A stretch of DNA of 64,000 bases from Taudactylus pleione (lineage: Eukaryota; Chordata; Amphibia; Anura; Myobatrachidae): NCBI GenBank assembly GCA_031769625.1, contig JAUIMM010001600.1, forward strand, positions 335,501 through 399,500, in the 5' to 3' direction. The notes under the pieces are model-generated. The model was not told where the DNA came from. It searched no databases and was given only the letters and a program-made list of their open reading frames with translations. The position numbers and the translations under genes are program-made. Position 1 is the first letter of the stretch, and every line of letters begins with the position of its first letter. Shown piece after piece: positions 28,430 through 41,600 of this stretch.

Positions 28430-31400
28430 GTACAGACGCACAGCCTCCAGTACTGATCTGCACCTCAGTACAGTACCCAGTACAGACGCACAGCCTCCAG
28501 TACTGATCTGCACTTCAGTACAGTCCCCAGAACAGACGCACAGCCTCCAGTACTGATCTGCACCTCAGTACAGTCCCCAGTACAGACGCACAGCCTCCAG
28601 TACTGATCTGCACCTCAGTACAGTCCCCAGTACGGGCGCACAGCCTCCAGTACTGATCTGCACCTCAGTACAGTCCCCAGTACGGACGCACAGCCTCCAG
28701 TACTGATCTGCACCTCAGTACAGTCCCCAGTACTGATCTGCACCTCAGTACAGTCCCCAGTACGGACGCACAGCCTCCAGCACTGATCTGCACCTCAGTA
28801 CAGTCCCCAGTACAGATGCACAGCCTCGAATACTGATCTGCACCTCAGTACAGTCCCCAGTACAGATGCACAGCCTCGAATACTGATCTGCACCTCAGTA
28901 CAGTCCCCAGTACAGACGCACAGCCTCCAGTACTGATCTGCACCTCAGTACAGTCCCCAGTACAGACGCACAGCCTCCAGTACTGATCTGCACCTCAGTA
29001 CAGTCCCCAGTACAGACGCACAGCCTCCAGTACTGATCTGCACCTCAGTACAGTCCCCAGTACAGACGCACAGCCTCCAGTACTGATCTGCACCTCAGTA
29101 CAGTCCCCAGTACAGACGCACAGCCTCCAGTACTGATCTGCACCTCAGTACAATCCCCAGTACAGACGCACAGCCTCCAGTACTGATCTGCACCTCAGTA
29201 CAGTCCCCAGTACAGACGCACAGCCTCCAGTACTGATCTGCACCTCAGTACAGTCCCCAGTACAGACGCACAGCCTCCAGTACTGATCTGCACCTCAGTA
29301 CAGTCCCCAGTACAGACGCACAGCCTCCAGTACTGATCTGCACCTCAGTACAGTCCCCAGTACAGATGCACAGCCTCCAATACTGATCTGCACCTCAGTA
29401 CACTCCCCAGTACGGACGCACAGCCTCCAGTACCGATCTGCACCTTAGTACAGTCCCCAGAACAGACGCACAGCCTCCAGTACCGATCTGCACCTCAGTA
29501 CAGTCCCCAGTACCGACGCACAGTCTCCAGCACTGATCTGCACCTCAGTACAGTCCCCAGTACACACGCACAGCCTCCAGTACTGATCTGCACCTCAGGA
29601 CAGTCCCCAGTACAGACGCACAGGCTCCAGTACTGATCTGCACCTCAGTACAGTCCCCAGTACGGGCGCACAGCCTCCAGTACCGATCTGCACCTCAGTA
29701 CACACGCACAGCCTCCAGTACTGATCTGCACCTCAGGACAGTCCCCAGTACAGACGCACAGGCTCCAGTACTGATCTGCACCTCAGTACAGTCCCCAGTA
29801 CGGGCGCACAGCCTCCAATACCGATCTGCACCTCAGTACAGTCCCCAGTACAGACGCACAGCCTCCAATACTGATCTGCACCTCAGTACAGTCCCCAGTA
29901 CAGACGCACAGCCTCCAGTACTGATCTACACCTCAGTACAGTCCCCAGTACAGACGCACAGCCTCCAGTACTGATCTGCACCTCAGTACAGTCTCCAGTA
30001 CAGACGCACAGCCTCCAGCACTGATCTGCACCTCAGTCCAGTCCCCAGTAAAAACGCACAGGCTCCAGTACTGATCTGCACCTCAGTAGTCCCCAGTACA
30101 GACGCACAGCCTCCAGTACTGATCTGCACCTCAGTACAGTACCCAGTACAGACGCACAGCCTCCAGTACTGATCTGCACTTCAGTACAGTCCCCAGAACA
30201 GACGCACAGCCTCCAGTACTGATCTGCACCTCAGTACAGTCCCCAGTACAGACGCACAGCCTCCAGTACTGATCTGCACCTCAGTACAGTCCCCAGTACG
30301 GGCGCACAGCCTCCAGTACTGATCTGCACCTCAGTACAGTCCCCAGTACGGACGCACAGCCTCCAGTACTGATCTGCACCTCAGTACAGTCCCCAGTACT
30401 GATCTGCACCTCAGTACAGTCCCCAGTACGGACGCACAGCCTCCAGCACTGATCTGCACCTCAGTACAGTCCCCAGTACAGATGCACAGCCTCGAATACT
30501 GATCTGCACCTCAGTACAGTCCCCAGTACAGATGCACAGCCTCGAATACTGATCTGCACCTCAGTACAGTCCCCAGTACAGACGCACAGCCTCCAGTACT
30601 GATCTGCACCTCAGTACAGTCCCCAGTACAGACGCACAGCCTCCAGTACTGATCTGCACCTCAGTACAGTCCCCAGTACAGACGCACAGCCTCCAGTACT
30701 GATCTGCACCTCAGTACAGTCCCCAGTACAGACGCACAGCCTCCAGTACTGATCTGCACCTCAGTACAATCCCCAGTACAGACGCACAGCCTCCAGTACT
30801 GATCTGCACCTCAGTACAGTCCCCAGTACAGACGCACAGCCTCCAGTACTGATCTGCACCTCAGTACAGTCCCCAGTACAGACGCACAGCCTCCAGTACT
30901 GATCTGCACCTCAGTACAGTCCCCAGTACAGACGCACAGCCTCCAGTACTGATCTGCACCTCAGTACAGTCCCCAGTACAGATGCACAGCCTCCAATACT
31001 GATCTGCACCTCAGTACACTCCCCAGTACGGACGCACAGCCTCCAGTACCGATCTGCACCTTAGTACAGTCCCCAGAACAGACGCACAGCCTCCAGTACC
31101 GATCTGCACCTCAGTACAGTCCCCAGTACCGACGCACAGTCTCCAGCACTGATCTGCACCTCAGTACAGTCCCCAGTACACACGCACAGCCTCCAGTACT
31201 GATCTGCACCTCAGGACAGTCCCCAGTACAGACGCACAGGCTCCAGTACTGATCTGCACCTCAGTACAGTCCCCAGTACGGGCGCACAGCCTCCAGTACC
31301 GATCTGCACCTCAGTACACACGCACAGCCTCCAGTACTGATCTGCACCTCAGGACAGTCCCCAGTACAGACGCACAGGCTCCAGTACTGATCTGCACCTC

Positions 31401-31750
31401 AGTACAGTCCCCAGTACGGGCGCACAGCCTCCAATACCGATCTGCACCTCAGTACAGTCCCCAGTACAGACGCACAGCCTCCAATACTGATCTGCACCTC
31501 AGTACAGTCCCCAGTACAGACGCACAGCCTCCAGTACTGATCTACACCTCAGTACAGTCCCCAGTACAGACGCACAGCCTCCAGTACTGATCTGCACCTC
31601 AGTACAGTCTCCAGTACAGACGCACAGCCTCCAGCACTGATCTGCACCTCAGTCCAGTCCCCAGTAAAAACGCACAGGCTCCAGTACTGATCTGCACCTC
31701 AGTAAAGTCCCCAGTACAGGCGCACAGCCTCCAGCACTGATCTGCACCTC
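28430..31750. repeat. Tandem 1.67-kb higher-order duplication inside the 50-bp array
   Basis: A block of about 1.67 kb (roughly 28,430-30,090) is repeated immediately after itself (roughly 30,095-31,750). CAGTACCCAG at 28,471 recurs at 30,137, and CAGCCTCGAA at 28,821 recurs at 30,487, both at offset 1666. Farther right the offset drops to about 1616 (CACCTCAGGA at 29,591 and 31,207), so one unit was lost in the second copy. The junction near 30,090 carries the CACCTCAGTAGTCCCC three-base loss also found at 18,701, 24,601 and 31,895. Confidence 0.82.
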
Positions 31751-33019
31751 AGTACAGTCCCCAGTACGGACGCACAGCCTCCAGTACTGATCTGCACCTC
31801 AGTACAGTCCCCAGTACAGACGCACAGCCTCCAGCACTGATCTGCACCTCAGTACAGTCCCCAGTACGGACGCACAGCCTCCAGTACTGATCTGCACCTC
31901 AGTAGTCCCCAGTACAGACGCACAGCCTCCAGTACTGATCTGCACCTCAGTACAGTCCCCAGTACAGGCGCACAGCCTCCAGTACTGATCTGCACCTCAG
32001 TACAGTCCCCAGTACGGACGCACAGCCTCCAGTACTGATCTGCACCTCAGTACAGTCCCCAGTACAGACGCACAGCCTCCAGTACTGATCTGCACCTCAG
32101 TACAGTCCCCAGTACTGATCTGCACCTCAGTACAGTCCCCAGTAAGGGCGCACAGCCTCCAGTACCGATCTGCACCTCAGTACAGTCCCCAGTACAGACG
32201 CACAGCCTCCAGTACTGATCTGCACCTCAGTACAGTCCCCAGTACAGACGCACAGCCTCCAGTACTGATCTGCACCTCAGTACAGTCCCCAGTACAGGCG
32301 CTCAGCCTCCAGCACTGATCTGCACCTCAGTACAGTCCCCAGTACAGACGCACAGCCTCCAGTACTGATCTGCACCTCAGTACAGTCCCCAGTACAGACG
32401 CACAACCTCCAGCACCTATCTGCACCTCAGTACAGACCCCAGTACTGGCGCACAGCCTCCAGTACTGATCTGCACCTCAGTACAGTCCCCAGTACAGACG
32501 CACAGCCTCCAGTACTGATCTGCACCTCAATACAGTCCCCAGTAAGGACGCACAGCCTCCAGTACTGATCTGCACCTCAGTACAGTCCCCAGTACAGACG
32601 CACAGCTTCCAATACTGATCTGCACCTCAGTACAGTCCCCAGTACGGACGCACAGCCTCCAGTACTGATCTGCACTGATCTGCACCTCAATACAGTTCCC
32701 ATTACGGGCGCACAGCCTCCAATACTGATCTGCACCTCAGTACAGTCCCCAGTACAGACGCACAGCCTCCAATACTGATCTGCACCTCAGTACAGTCCCC
32801 AGTACAGACGCACAGCCTCCAGTACTGATCTACACCTCAGTACAGTCCCCAGTACAGACGCACAGCCTCCTGTACTGATCTGCACCTCAGTACAGTCCCC
32901 AGTACTGATCTGCACCTCAGTACAGTCCCCAGTAAGGGCGCACAGCCTCCAGTACTGATCTGCACCTCAGTACAGTCCCCAGTACAGACGCACAGCCTCC
33001 AGTACTGATCTGCACCTAC

Positions 33020-36003
33020 AGCACAGCCTCCAGTACCGATCTGCACCTCAGTACAGTCCCCAGTGCAGACGCACAGCCTCCAGTACTGATCTGCACTTCA
33101 GTACAATCCCCAGTACGGACGCACAGCCTCCAGCACTGATCTGCACCTCAGTACAGTCCCCAGTACGGGCGCACAGCCTCCAGTACTGATCTGCACCTCA
33201 GTACAGTCCCCAGTACAGACGCACAGCCTCCAGTACTGATCTGCACCTCAGTACAGTCCCCAGTACAGACGCACAGCCTCCAGTACTGATCTGCACCTCA
33301 GTACAGTCCCCAGTACAGACGCACAGCCTCCAGTACTGATCTGCACCTCAGTACAGTCCCCAGTACGGGCGCACAGCCTCCAGTACTGATCTGCACCTCA
33401 GTACAGTCCCCAGTACTGATCTGCACCACAGTACAGTCCCCAGTACAGATGCACAGCCTCCAATACTGATCTGCACCTCAGTACAGTCCCCAGTACAGAC
33501 GCACAGCCTCTAGTACTGATCTGCACCTCAGTACAGTCCCCAGTACAGACACACAGCCTCCAGTACTGATCTGCACCTCAGTACAGTCCCCAGTACAGAC
33601 GCACAGGCTCCAGTACTGATCTGCACCTCAGTACAGTCCCCAGTACGGGCGCACAGCCTCCAGTACCGATCTGCACCTCAGTACAGTCCCCAGTACAGAC
33701 GCACAGCCTCCAGTACTGATCGGCACCTCAGTACAATCCCCAGTACAGACGCACAGCCTCCAGAACTGATCTGCACCTCAGTACAGTCCCCACTACAGAC
33801 GCACAGCCTCCAGTACTGATCTGCACCTCAGTACAGTCCCCAGTACAGGCGCACAGCCTCCAGTACTGATCTGCACCTCAGTACAGTCCCCAGTACAGAC
33901 GCACAGCCTCCAGTACTGATCTGCACCTCAGTACAGTCCCCAGTACTGATCTGCACCTCAGTACAGTCCCCAGTAAGGGCGCACAGCCTCCAGTACTGAT
34001 CTGCACCTCAGTACAGTCCCCAGTACAGACGCACAGCCTCCAGTACTGATCTGCACCTCAGTACAGTCCCCAGTACAGACGCACAGCCTCCAGTACTGAT
34101 CTGCACCTCAGTACAGTCCCCTCTACAGACGCACAGCCTCCAGTACTGATCTGCACCTCAGTACAGTCCCCAGTACAGGCGCACAGCCTCCAGCACTGAT
34201 CTGCACCTCAGTACAGTCCCCAGTACAGACGCACAGCCTCCAGTACTGATCTGCACCTCAGTACAGTCCCCAGTACAGACGCACAGCCTCCAGCACCTAT
34301 CTGCACCTCAGTACAGACTCCAGTACTGGCGCACAGCCTCCAGTACTGATCTGCACCTCAGTACAGTCCCCAGTACGGACGCACAGCCTCCAGTACTGAT
34401 CTGCACTGATTTGCACCTCAGTACAGTCCCCAGTAAGGACTCACAGCCTCCAGTACTGATCTGCACTTCAGTACAGTTCCCAGTACGGGCGCACAGCCTC
34501 CAATACTGATCTGCACCTCAGTACAGTCCCCAGTACAGACGCACAGCCTCCAATACTGATCTGCACCTCAGTACAGTCCCCAGTACAGACGCACAGCCTC
34601 CAGTACTGATCTACACCTCAGTACAGTCCCCAGTACAGACGCACAGCCTCCAGTACTGATCTGCACCTCAGTACAGTCTCCAGTACAGACGCACAGCCTC
34701 CAGCACTGATCTGCACCTCAGTACAGTCACCAGTACAAACGCACAGGCTCCAGTACTGATCTGCACCTCAGTACAGTCCCCAGTACAGGCGCACAGCCTC
34801 CAGCACTGATCTGCACCTCAGTACAGTCCCCAGTACGGACGCACAGCCTCCAGCACTGATCTGCACCTCAGTACAGACCCCAGTACAGATGCACAGCCTC
34901 CAATACTGATCTGCACCTCAGTACAGTCCCCAGTACAGACGCACAGCCTCCAGTACTGATCTGCACCTCAGTACAGTACCCAGTACAGACGCACAGCCTC
35001 CAGTACTGATCTGCACTTCAGTACAGTCCCCAGAACAGACGCACAGCCTCCAGTACTGATCTGCACCTCAGTACAGTCCCCAGTACAGACGCACAGCCTC
35101 CAGTACTGATCTGCACCTCAGTACAGTCCCCAGTACGGGCGCACAGCCTCCAGTACTGATCTGCACCTCAGTACAGTCCCCACTACGGACGCACAGCCTC
35201 CAGTACTGATCTGCACCTCAGTACAGTCCCCAGTACTGATCTGCACCTCAGTACAGTCCCCAGTACGGACGCACAGCCTCCAGCACTGATCTGCACCTCA
35301 GTACAGTCCCCAGTACAGATGCACAGCCTCGAATACTGATCTGCACCTCAGTACAGTCCCCAGTACAGACGCACAGCCTCCAGTACTGATCTGCACCTCA
35401 GTACAGTCCCCAGTACAGACGCACAGCCTCCAGTACTGATCTGCACCTCAGTACAGTCCCCAGTACAGACGCACAGCCTCCAGTACTGATCTGCACCTCA
35501 GTACAGTCCCCAGTACAGACGCACAGCCTCCAGTACTGATCTGCACCTCAGTACAGTCCCCAGTACAGACGCACAGCCTCCAGTACTGATCTGCACCTCA
35601 GTACAATCCCCAGTACAGACGCACAGCCTCCAGTACTGATCTGCACCTCAGTACAGTCCCCAGTACAGACGCACAGCCTCCAGTACTGATCTGCACCTCA
35701 GTACAGTCCCCAGTACAGACGCACAGCCTCCAGTACTGATCTGCACCTCAGTACAGTCCCCAGTACAGACGCACAGCCTCCAGTACTGATCTGCACCTCA
35801 GTACAGTCCCCAGTACAGATGCACAGCCTCCAATACTGATCTGCACCTCAGTACACTCCCCAGTACGGACGCACAGCCTCCAGTACCGATCTGCACCTTA
35901 GTACAGTCCCCAGAACAGACGCACAGCCTCCAGTACCGATCTGCACCTCAGTACAGTCCCCAGTACGGACGCACAGTCTCCAGCACTGATCTGCACCTCA
36001 GTA
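33020..36003. repeat. Copy of the 26,517-29,550 block, offset 6503 bp
   Basis: About 3 kb here matches 26,517-29,550 variant for variant. CAGTCCCCTC is at 27,611 and 34,114, TAAGGACTCA at 27,931 and 34,434, and CAGCCTCGAA at 28,821 and 35,324; all are 6503 bp apart. The left boundary is abrupt: at 33,011-33,024 the phase is broken (TGCACCTACAGCACAGCC), which looks like a recombination joint. The right boundary is where the units switch to TACGGACGC variants near 36,000. Confidence 0.82.
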
Positions 36004-36996
36004 CAGTCCCCAGTACGGACGCACAGCCTCCAGCACTGATCTGCACCTCAGTACAGTCCCCAGTACGGACGCACAGCCTCCAGCACTGATCTGCACCTCA
36101 GTACAGTCCCCAGTACAGATGCACAGCCTCCAATACTGATCTGCACCTCAGTACACTCCCCAGTATGGACGTACAGCCTCCAGTACCGATCTGCACCTCA
36201 GTACACTCCCCAGTACGGACGCACAGCCTCCAGTACCGATCTGCCCCTCAGTACAGTCCCCAGTACGGACGCACAGCCTCCAGTACTGATCTGCACCTCA
36301 GTACTCTCCCCAGTACGGACGCACAGCCTCCAGTACCGATCTGCCCCTCAGTACAGTCCCCAGTACAGACGCACAGCCTCCAGTACTGATCTGCACCTCA
36401 GTACAGTCCCCAGTACGGACGCACAGCCTCCAGTACTGATCTGCACCTCAGTACAGTCCCCAGTACAGATGCACAGCCTCCAGTACTGATCTGCACCTCA
36501 GTACACTCCCCAGTACGGACGCACAGCCTCCAGTACCGATCTGCCCCTCAGTACAGTCCCCAGTACAGACGCACAGCCTCCAGTACTGATCTGCACCTCA
36601 GTACACTCCCCAGTACGGACGCACAGCCTCCAGTACCGATCTGCCCCTCAGTACAGTCCCCAGTACAGACGCACAGCCTCCAGTACCGATCTGCACCTCA
36701 GTACAGTCCCCAGTACAGACGCACAGCCTCCAGTACTGATCTGCACCTCAGTACAGTCCCCAGTACGGGCGCACAGCCTCCAGTACTGATCTGCACCTCA
36801 GTACAGTCCCCAGTACAGACGCACAGCCTCCAGTACTGATCGGCACCTCAGTACAGTCCCCAGTACAGACGCACAGCCTCCAGTACTGATCTGCACCTCA
36901 GTACACTCCCCAGTACGGAGGCACAGCCTCCAGTACTGATCTACACCTCAGTACAGTCCCCAGTACAGACGCACAGCCTCCAGTACTGATCTGCAC

Positions 36997-37169
36997 TAAA
37001 CGTTACTCCGTATCTGCTTCCCACATGTGCAGTCTATAAAGACAAAAAATGTGATCCTTTAGCAGTGCGCACCAACCTCTGCAGCTTCTTATCGTTCTAA
37101 TAATAGAGTATCACCATACCCCAATAAGTACACTTTTTTTCAAAATAATAGAAGCGGGATAACTGATAG
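36997..37169. other. Unique spacer between the 50-bp and 25-bp arrays
   Basis: This non-repetitive stretch of about 170 bp begins CGTTACTCCGTATCTGC and is AT-richer than its neighbours, with a T8 run near 37,133. No open frame, splice site pair or RNA gene is visible. Confidence 0.7.
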
Positions 37170-38640
37170 GGCTCCTATCTAGCAGTGTATAGAGGACTCG
37201 TATCTAGCAGTGTATAGAGGGCTCCCGTCTAGCAGTGTATAGAGGACTCGTATCTAGCAGTGTATAGAGGGCTCCCGTCTAGCAGTGTATAGAGGGCTCC
37301 CGTCTAGCAGTGTATAGAGGGCTCCCGTCTAGCAGTGTATAGAGGGCTCCCGTCTAGCAGTGTATAGAGGGCTCCCGTCTAGCAGTGTATAGAGGGCTCC
37401 CGTCTAGCAGTGTATAGAGGGCTCCCGTCTAGCAGTGTATAGAGGGCTCCCGTCTAGCAGTGTATAGAGGGCTCCCGTCTAGCAGTGTATAGAGGGCTCC
37501 CGTCTAGCAGTGTATAGAGGGCTCCCGTCTAGCAGTGTATAGAGGACTCGTATCTAGCAGTGTATAGAGGGCTCCCGTCTAGCAGTGTATAGAGGGCTCC
37601 CGTCTAGCAGTGTATAGAGGGCTCCCGTCTAGCAGTGTATAGAGGGCTCCCGTCTAGCAGTGTATAGAGGGCTCCCGTCTAGCAGTGTATAGAGGGCTCC
37701 CGTCTAGCAGTGTATAGAGGGCTCCCGTCTAGCAGTGTATAAAGGGCTCCTGTCTAGCAGTGTATAGAGGACTCGTATCTAGCAGTGTATAGAGTTCTCC
37801 CGTCTAGCAGTGTATAGAGGACTCGTATCTAGCAGTGTATAGAGTGCTCCCGTCTAGCAGTATATAGAGTGCTCCCGTCTAGCAGTGTATAGAGTGCTCC
37901 CGTCTAGCAGTGTATAGAGGGCTCCCGTCTAGCAGTGTATAGAGGGCTCCCGTCTAGCAGTGTATAGAGGGCTCCCGTCTAGCAGTGTATAGAGGGCTCC
38001 CGTCTAGCAGTGTATAGAGGGCTCCCGTCTAGCAGTGTATAGAGGGCTCCCGTCTAGCAGTGTATAGAGGGCTCCCGTCTAGCAGTGTATAGAGGGCTCC
38101 CGTCTAGCAGTGTATAGAGGGCTCCCGTCTAGCAGTGTATAGAGGGCTCCCGTCTAGCAGTGTATAGAGGGCTCCCGTCTAGCAGTGTATAGAGGGCTCC
38201 CGTCTAGCAGTGTATAGAGGGCTCCCGTCTAGCAGTGTATAGAGGGCTCCCGTCTAGCAGTGTATAGAGGGCTCCCGTCTAGCAGTGTATAGAGAGCTCG
38301 GTCTAGCAGTGTATAGAGGGCTCCCGTCTAGCAGTGTATAGAGGGCTCCCGTCTAGCAGTGTATAGAGGGCTCCCGTCTAGCAGTGTATAGAGGGCTCCC
38401 GTCTAGCAGTGTATAGAGGGCTCCCGTCTAGCAGTGTATAGAGGGCTCCCGTCTAGCAGTGTATAGAGGGCTCCCGTCTAGCAGTGTATAGAGGGCTCCC
38501 GTCTAGCAGTGTATAGAGGGCTCGTATCTAGCAGTGTATAGAGGGCTCCCGTCTAGCAGTGTATAGAGGGATCCCGTCTAGCAGTGTATAGAGGGCTCCT
38601 GTCTAGCAGTGTATAGAGGGCTCCTATCTAGCAGTGTATA
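37170..38640. repeat. 25-bp minisatellite array
   Basis: About 59 tandem copies of a 25-bp unit (GGCTCCCGTCTAGCAGTGTA then TAGAG). Most copies are identical. A minor variant reads GACTCGTATCTAGC (near 37,193, 37,244, 37,543, 37,769 and 37,819), and a cluster of TGCTCC/TTCTCC variants lies at 37,790-37,910. One copy near 38,293 is a base short. Each unit carries TAG and ATAGAG, so the array is closed in most frames. The right end passes straight into the 35-bp array. Confidence 0.96.
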
Positions 38641-41600
38641 CAGAGAGAGGTGCTACACGGCGCACAGACAGCATACAGAGAGAGGTACTACACGGCGCAC
38701 AGACAGCATACAGAGAGAGGTGCTACACGGCGCACAGGCAGCATACAGAGAGAGGTGCTACACGGCGCACAGACAGCATACAGAGAGAGGTGCTACACGG
38801 CGCACAGACAGCATACAGAGAGAGGTGCTACACGGCGCACAGACAGCATACAGAGAGAGGTGCTACACGGCGCACAGACAGCATACAGAGAGGTGCTACA
38901 CGGCGCACAGACAGCATACAGAGAGAGGTGCTACACGGCGCACAGGCAGCATACAGAGAGGTGCTACACGACGCACAGACAGCATACAGAGAGAGAGTTG
39001 CTACACGGCGCACAGACAGCATACAGAGAGAGGTGCTACACGGCGCACAGACAGCATATAGAGAGAGGTGCTACACGGCGCACAGGCAGCATACAGAGAG
39101 AGGTGCTACACGACGCACAGACAGCATACAGAGAGAGGTGATACACGGCGCACAGACAGCATAGAGAGAGGTGCTACACGGCGCACAGACAGCATACAGA
39201 GAGAGGTGCTACACGACGCACAGACAGCATACAGAGAGAGGTGCTACACGGCGCACAGACAGCATACAGAGAGAGGTGCTACATGGCGCACAGACAGCAT
39301 ACAGGGAGAGGTGCTACACGGCGCACAGGCAGCATACAGAGAGAGGTGCTACACGGCGCACAGACAGCATACAGAGAGAGGTGCTACACGGCGCACAGAC
39401 AGCATACAGAGAGAGGTGCTACACGGCGCACAGACTGCATACAGAGAGAGGGGATACACGGCGCACAGATAGCATACAGAGAGGTGCTACACGGCGCACA
39501 GACAGCATACAGAGAGAGGTGCTACACGGCGCACAGGCAGCATACAGAGAGAGGTGCTACACGGCGCACAGACAGCATACAGAGAGAGGTGCTACACGGC
39601 GCACAGACAGCATACAGAGAGAGGTGCTACACGGCGCACAGACTGCATACAGAGAGAGGGGATACACGGCGCACAGATAGCATACAGAGAGGGGATACAC
39701 GGCGCACAGACAGCATACAGAGAGAGGTGCTACACGGCGCACAGGCAGCATACAGAGAGAGAGGTGCTACACGACGCACAGACAGCATACAGAGAGAGAG
39801 GTGCTACACGGCGCACAGACAGCATACAGAGAGAGGTGCTACACGGCGCACAGACAGCATATAGAGAGAGGTGCTACACGGCGCACAGGCAGCATACAGA
39901 GAGAGGTGCTACACGACGCACAGGCAGCATACAGAGAGAGGTGATACACGGCGCACAGACGGCATACAGAGAGAGGGGATACACGGCGCACAGACGGCAT
40001 ACAGAGAGAGGTGCTACACGACGCACAGACGGCATACAGAGAGAGGTGCTACACGGCGCACAGACGGCATACAGAGAGAGGTGCTACACGGCGCACAGAC
40101 GGCATACAGAGAGAGGTGCTACACGGCGCACAGACAGCATACAGAGAGGTGCTACACGGCGCACAGACAGCATACAGAGAGAGGTGCTACACGGCGCACA
40201 GGCAGCATACAGAGAGAGAGGTGCTACACGACGCACAGACAGCATACAGAGAGAGAGTTGCTACACGGCGCACAGACAGCATACAGAGAGAGGTGCTACA
40301 CGGCGCACAGACAGCATATAGAGAGAGGTGCTACACGGCGCACAGGCAGCATACAGAGAGAGGTGCTACACGACGCACAGACAGCATACAGAGAGAGGTG
40401 ATACACGGCGCACAGACAGCATACAGAGAGAGGTGCTACACGGCGCACAGACAGCATACAGAGAGAGGTGCTACACGACGCACAGACAGCATACAGAGAG
40501 AGGTGCTACACGGCGCACAGGCAGCATACAGAGAGAGGTGCTACACGGCGCACAGACAGCATACAGAGAGAGGTGCTACACGGCGCACAGACAGCATACA
40601 GAGAGAGGTGCTACACGGCGCACAGACAGCATACAGAGAGAGGTGCTACACGGCGCACAGACTGCATACAGAGAGAGGGGATACACGGCGCACAGATAGC
40701 ATACAGAGAGGTGCTACACGGCGCACAGACAGCATACAGAGAGAGGTGCTACACGGCGCACAGGCAGCATACAGAGAGAGGTGCTACACGGCGCACAGAC
40801 AGCATACAGAGAGAGGTGCTACACGGCGCACAGACAGCATACAGAGAGAGGTGCTACACGGCGCACAGACTGCATACAGAGAGAGGGGATACACGGCGCA
40901 CAGATAGCATACAGAGAGGGGATACACGGCGCACAGACAGCATACAGAGAGAGGTGCTACACGGCGCACAGGCAGCATACAGAGAGAGAGGTGCTACACG
41001 ACGCACAGACAGCATACAGAGAGAGAGGTGCTACACGGCGCACAGACAGCATACAGAGAGAGGTGCTACACGGCGCACAGACAGCATATAGAGAGAGGTG
41101 CTACACGGCGCACAGGCAGCATACAGAGAGAGGTGCTACACGACGCACAGACAGCATACAGAGAGAGGTGATACACGGCGCACAGACGGCATACAGAGAG
41201 AGGGGATACACGGCGCACAGACGGCATACAGAGAGAGGTGCTACACGACGCACAGACGGCATACAGAGAGAGGTGCTACACGGCGCACAGACGGCATACA
41301 GAGAGAGGTGCTACACGGCGCACAGACAGCATACAGAGAGGGTGCTACACGGCGCACAGGCAGCATACAGAGAGAGGTGCTACACGGCGCACAGACAGCA
41401 TACAGAGAGAGGTGCTACACGGCGCACAGACAGCATACAGAGAGAGGTGCTACACGGCGCACAGACAGCATACAGAGAGAGGTGCTACACGGCGCACAGA
41501 CTGCAGAGAGAGGGGATACACGGCGCACAGACAGCATACAGAGAGAGGTGCTACACGGCGCACAGACAGCATACAGAGAGAGGTGCTACACTGTGCACAG

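Larger units (their letters stand above)
1..36996. repeat. 37-kb tandem array of a 50-bp bipartite unit
   Basis: The stretch is one uninterrupted tandem array, about 740 copies of a 50-bp unit, and it is cut by the left edge. The unit has two parts: a 20-mer (TACAGACGCACAGCCTCCAG) and a 30-bp part starting TACTGATCTGCACC and ending CAGTCCCCAG. Some units lack the 20-mer (30-bp units, e.g. near 590-620 and 1411-1440). Others lack 8 bp (a CCCCAGCACAGCC junction at about 7018, 8931, 17,461 and 20,541) or gain 10 bp (a duplicated CTGATCTGCA near 1800, 4430 and 19,390). Point variants are shared in blocks, which shows higher-order duplication. The unit length is not a multiple of three, and the open frames seen here (up to 166 codons) are period-50 artefacts. 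Such an array is a minisatellite or satellite; no transcription signal is visible. The last full unit decays at CTGCACTAAACG near 36,996. Confidence 0.97.

Noticed and set aside
1..36996. Possible CRISPR-like array
   Set aside because: The repeats are contiguous with no unique spacers of similar length, and the genome is eukaryotic.
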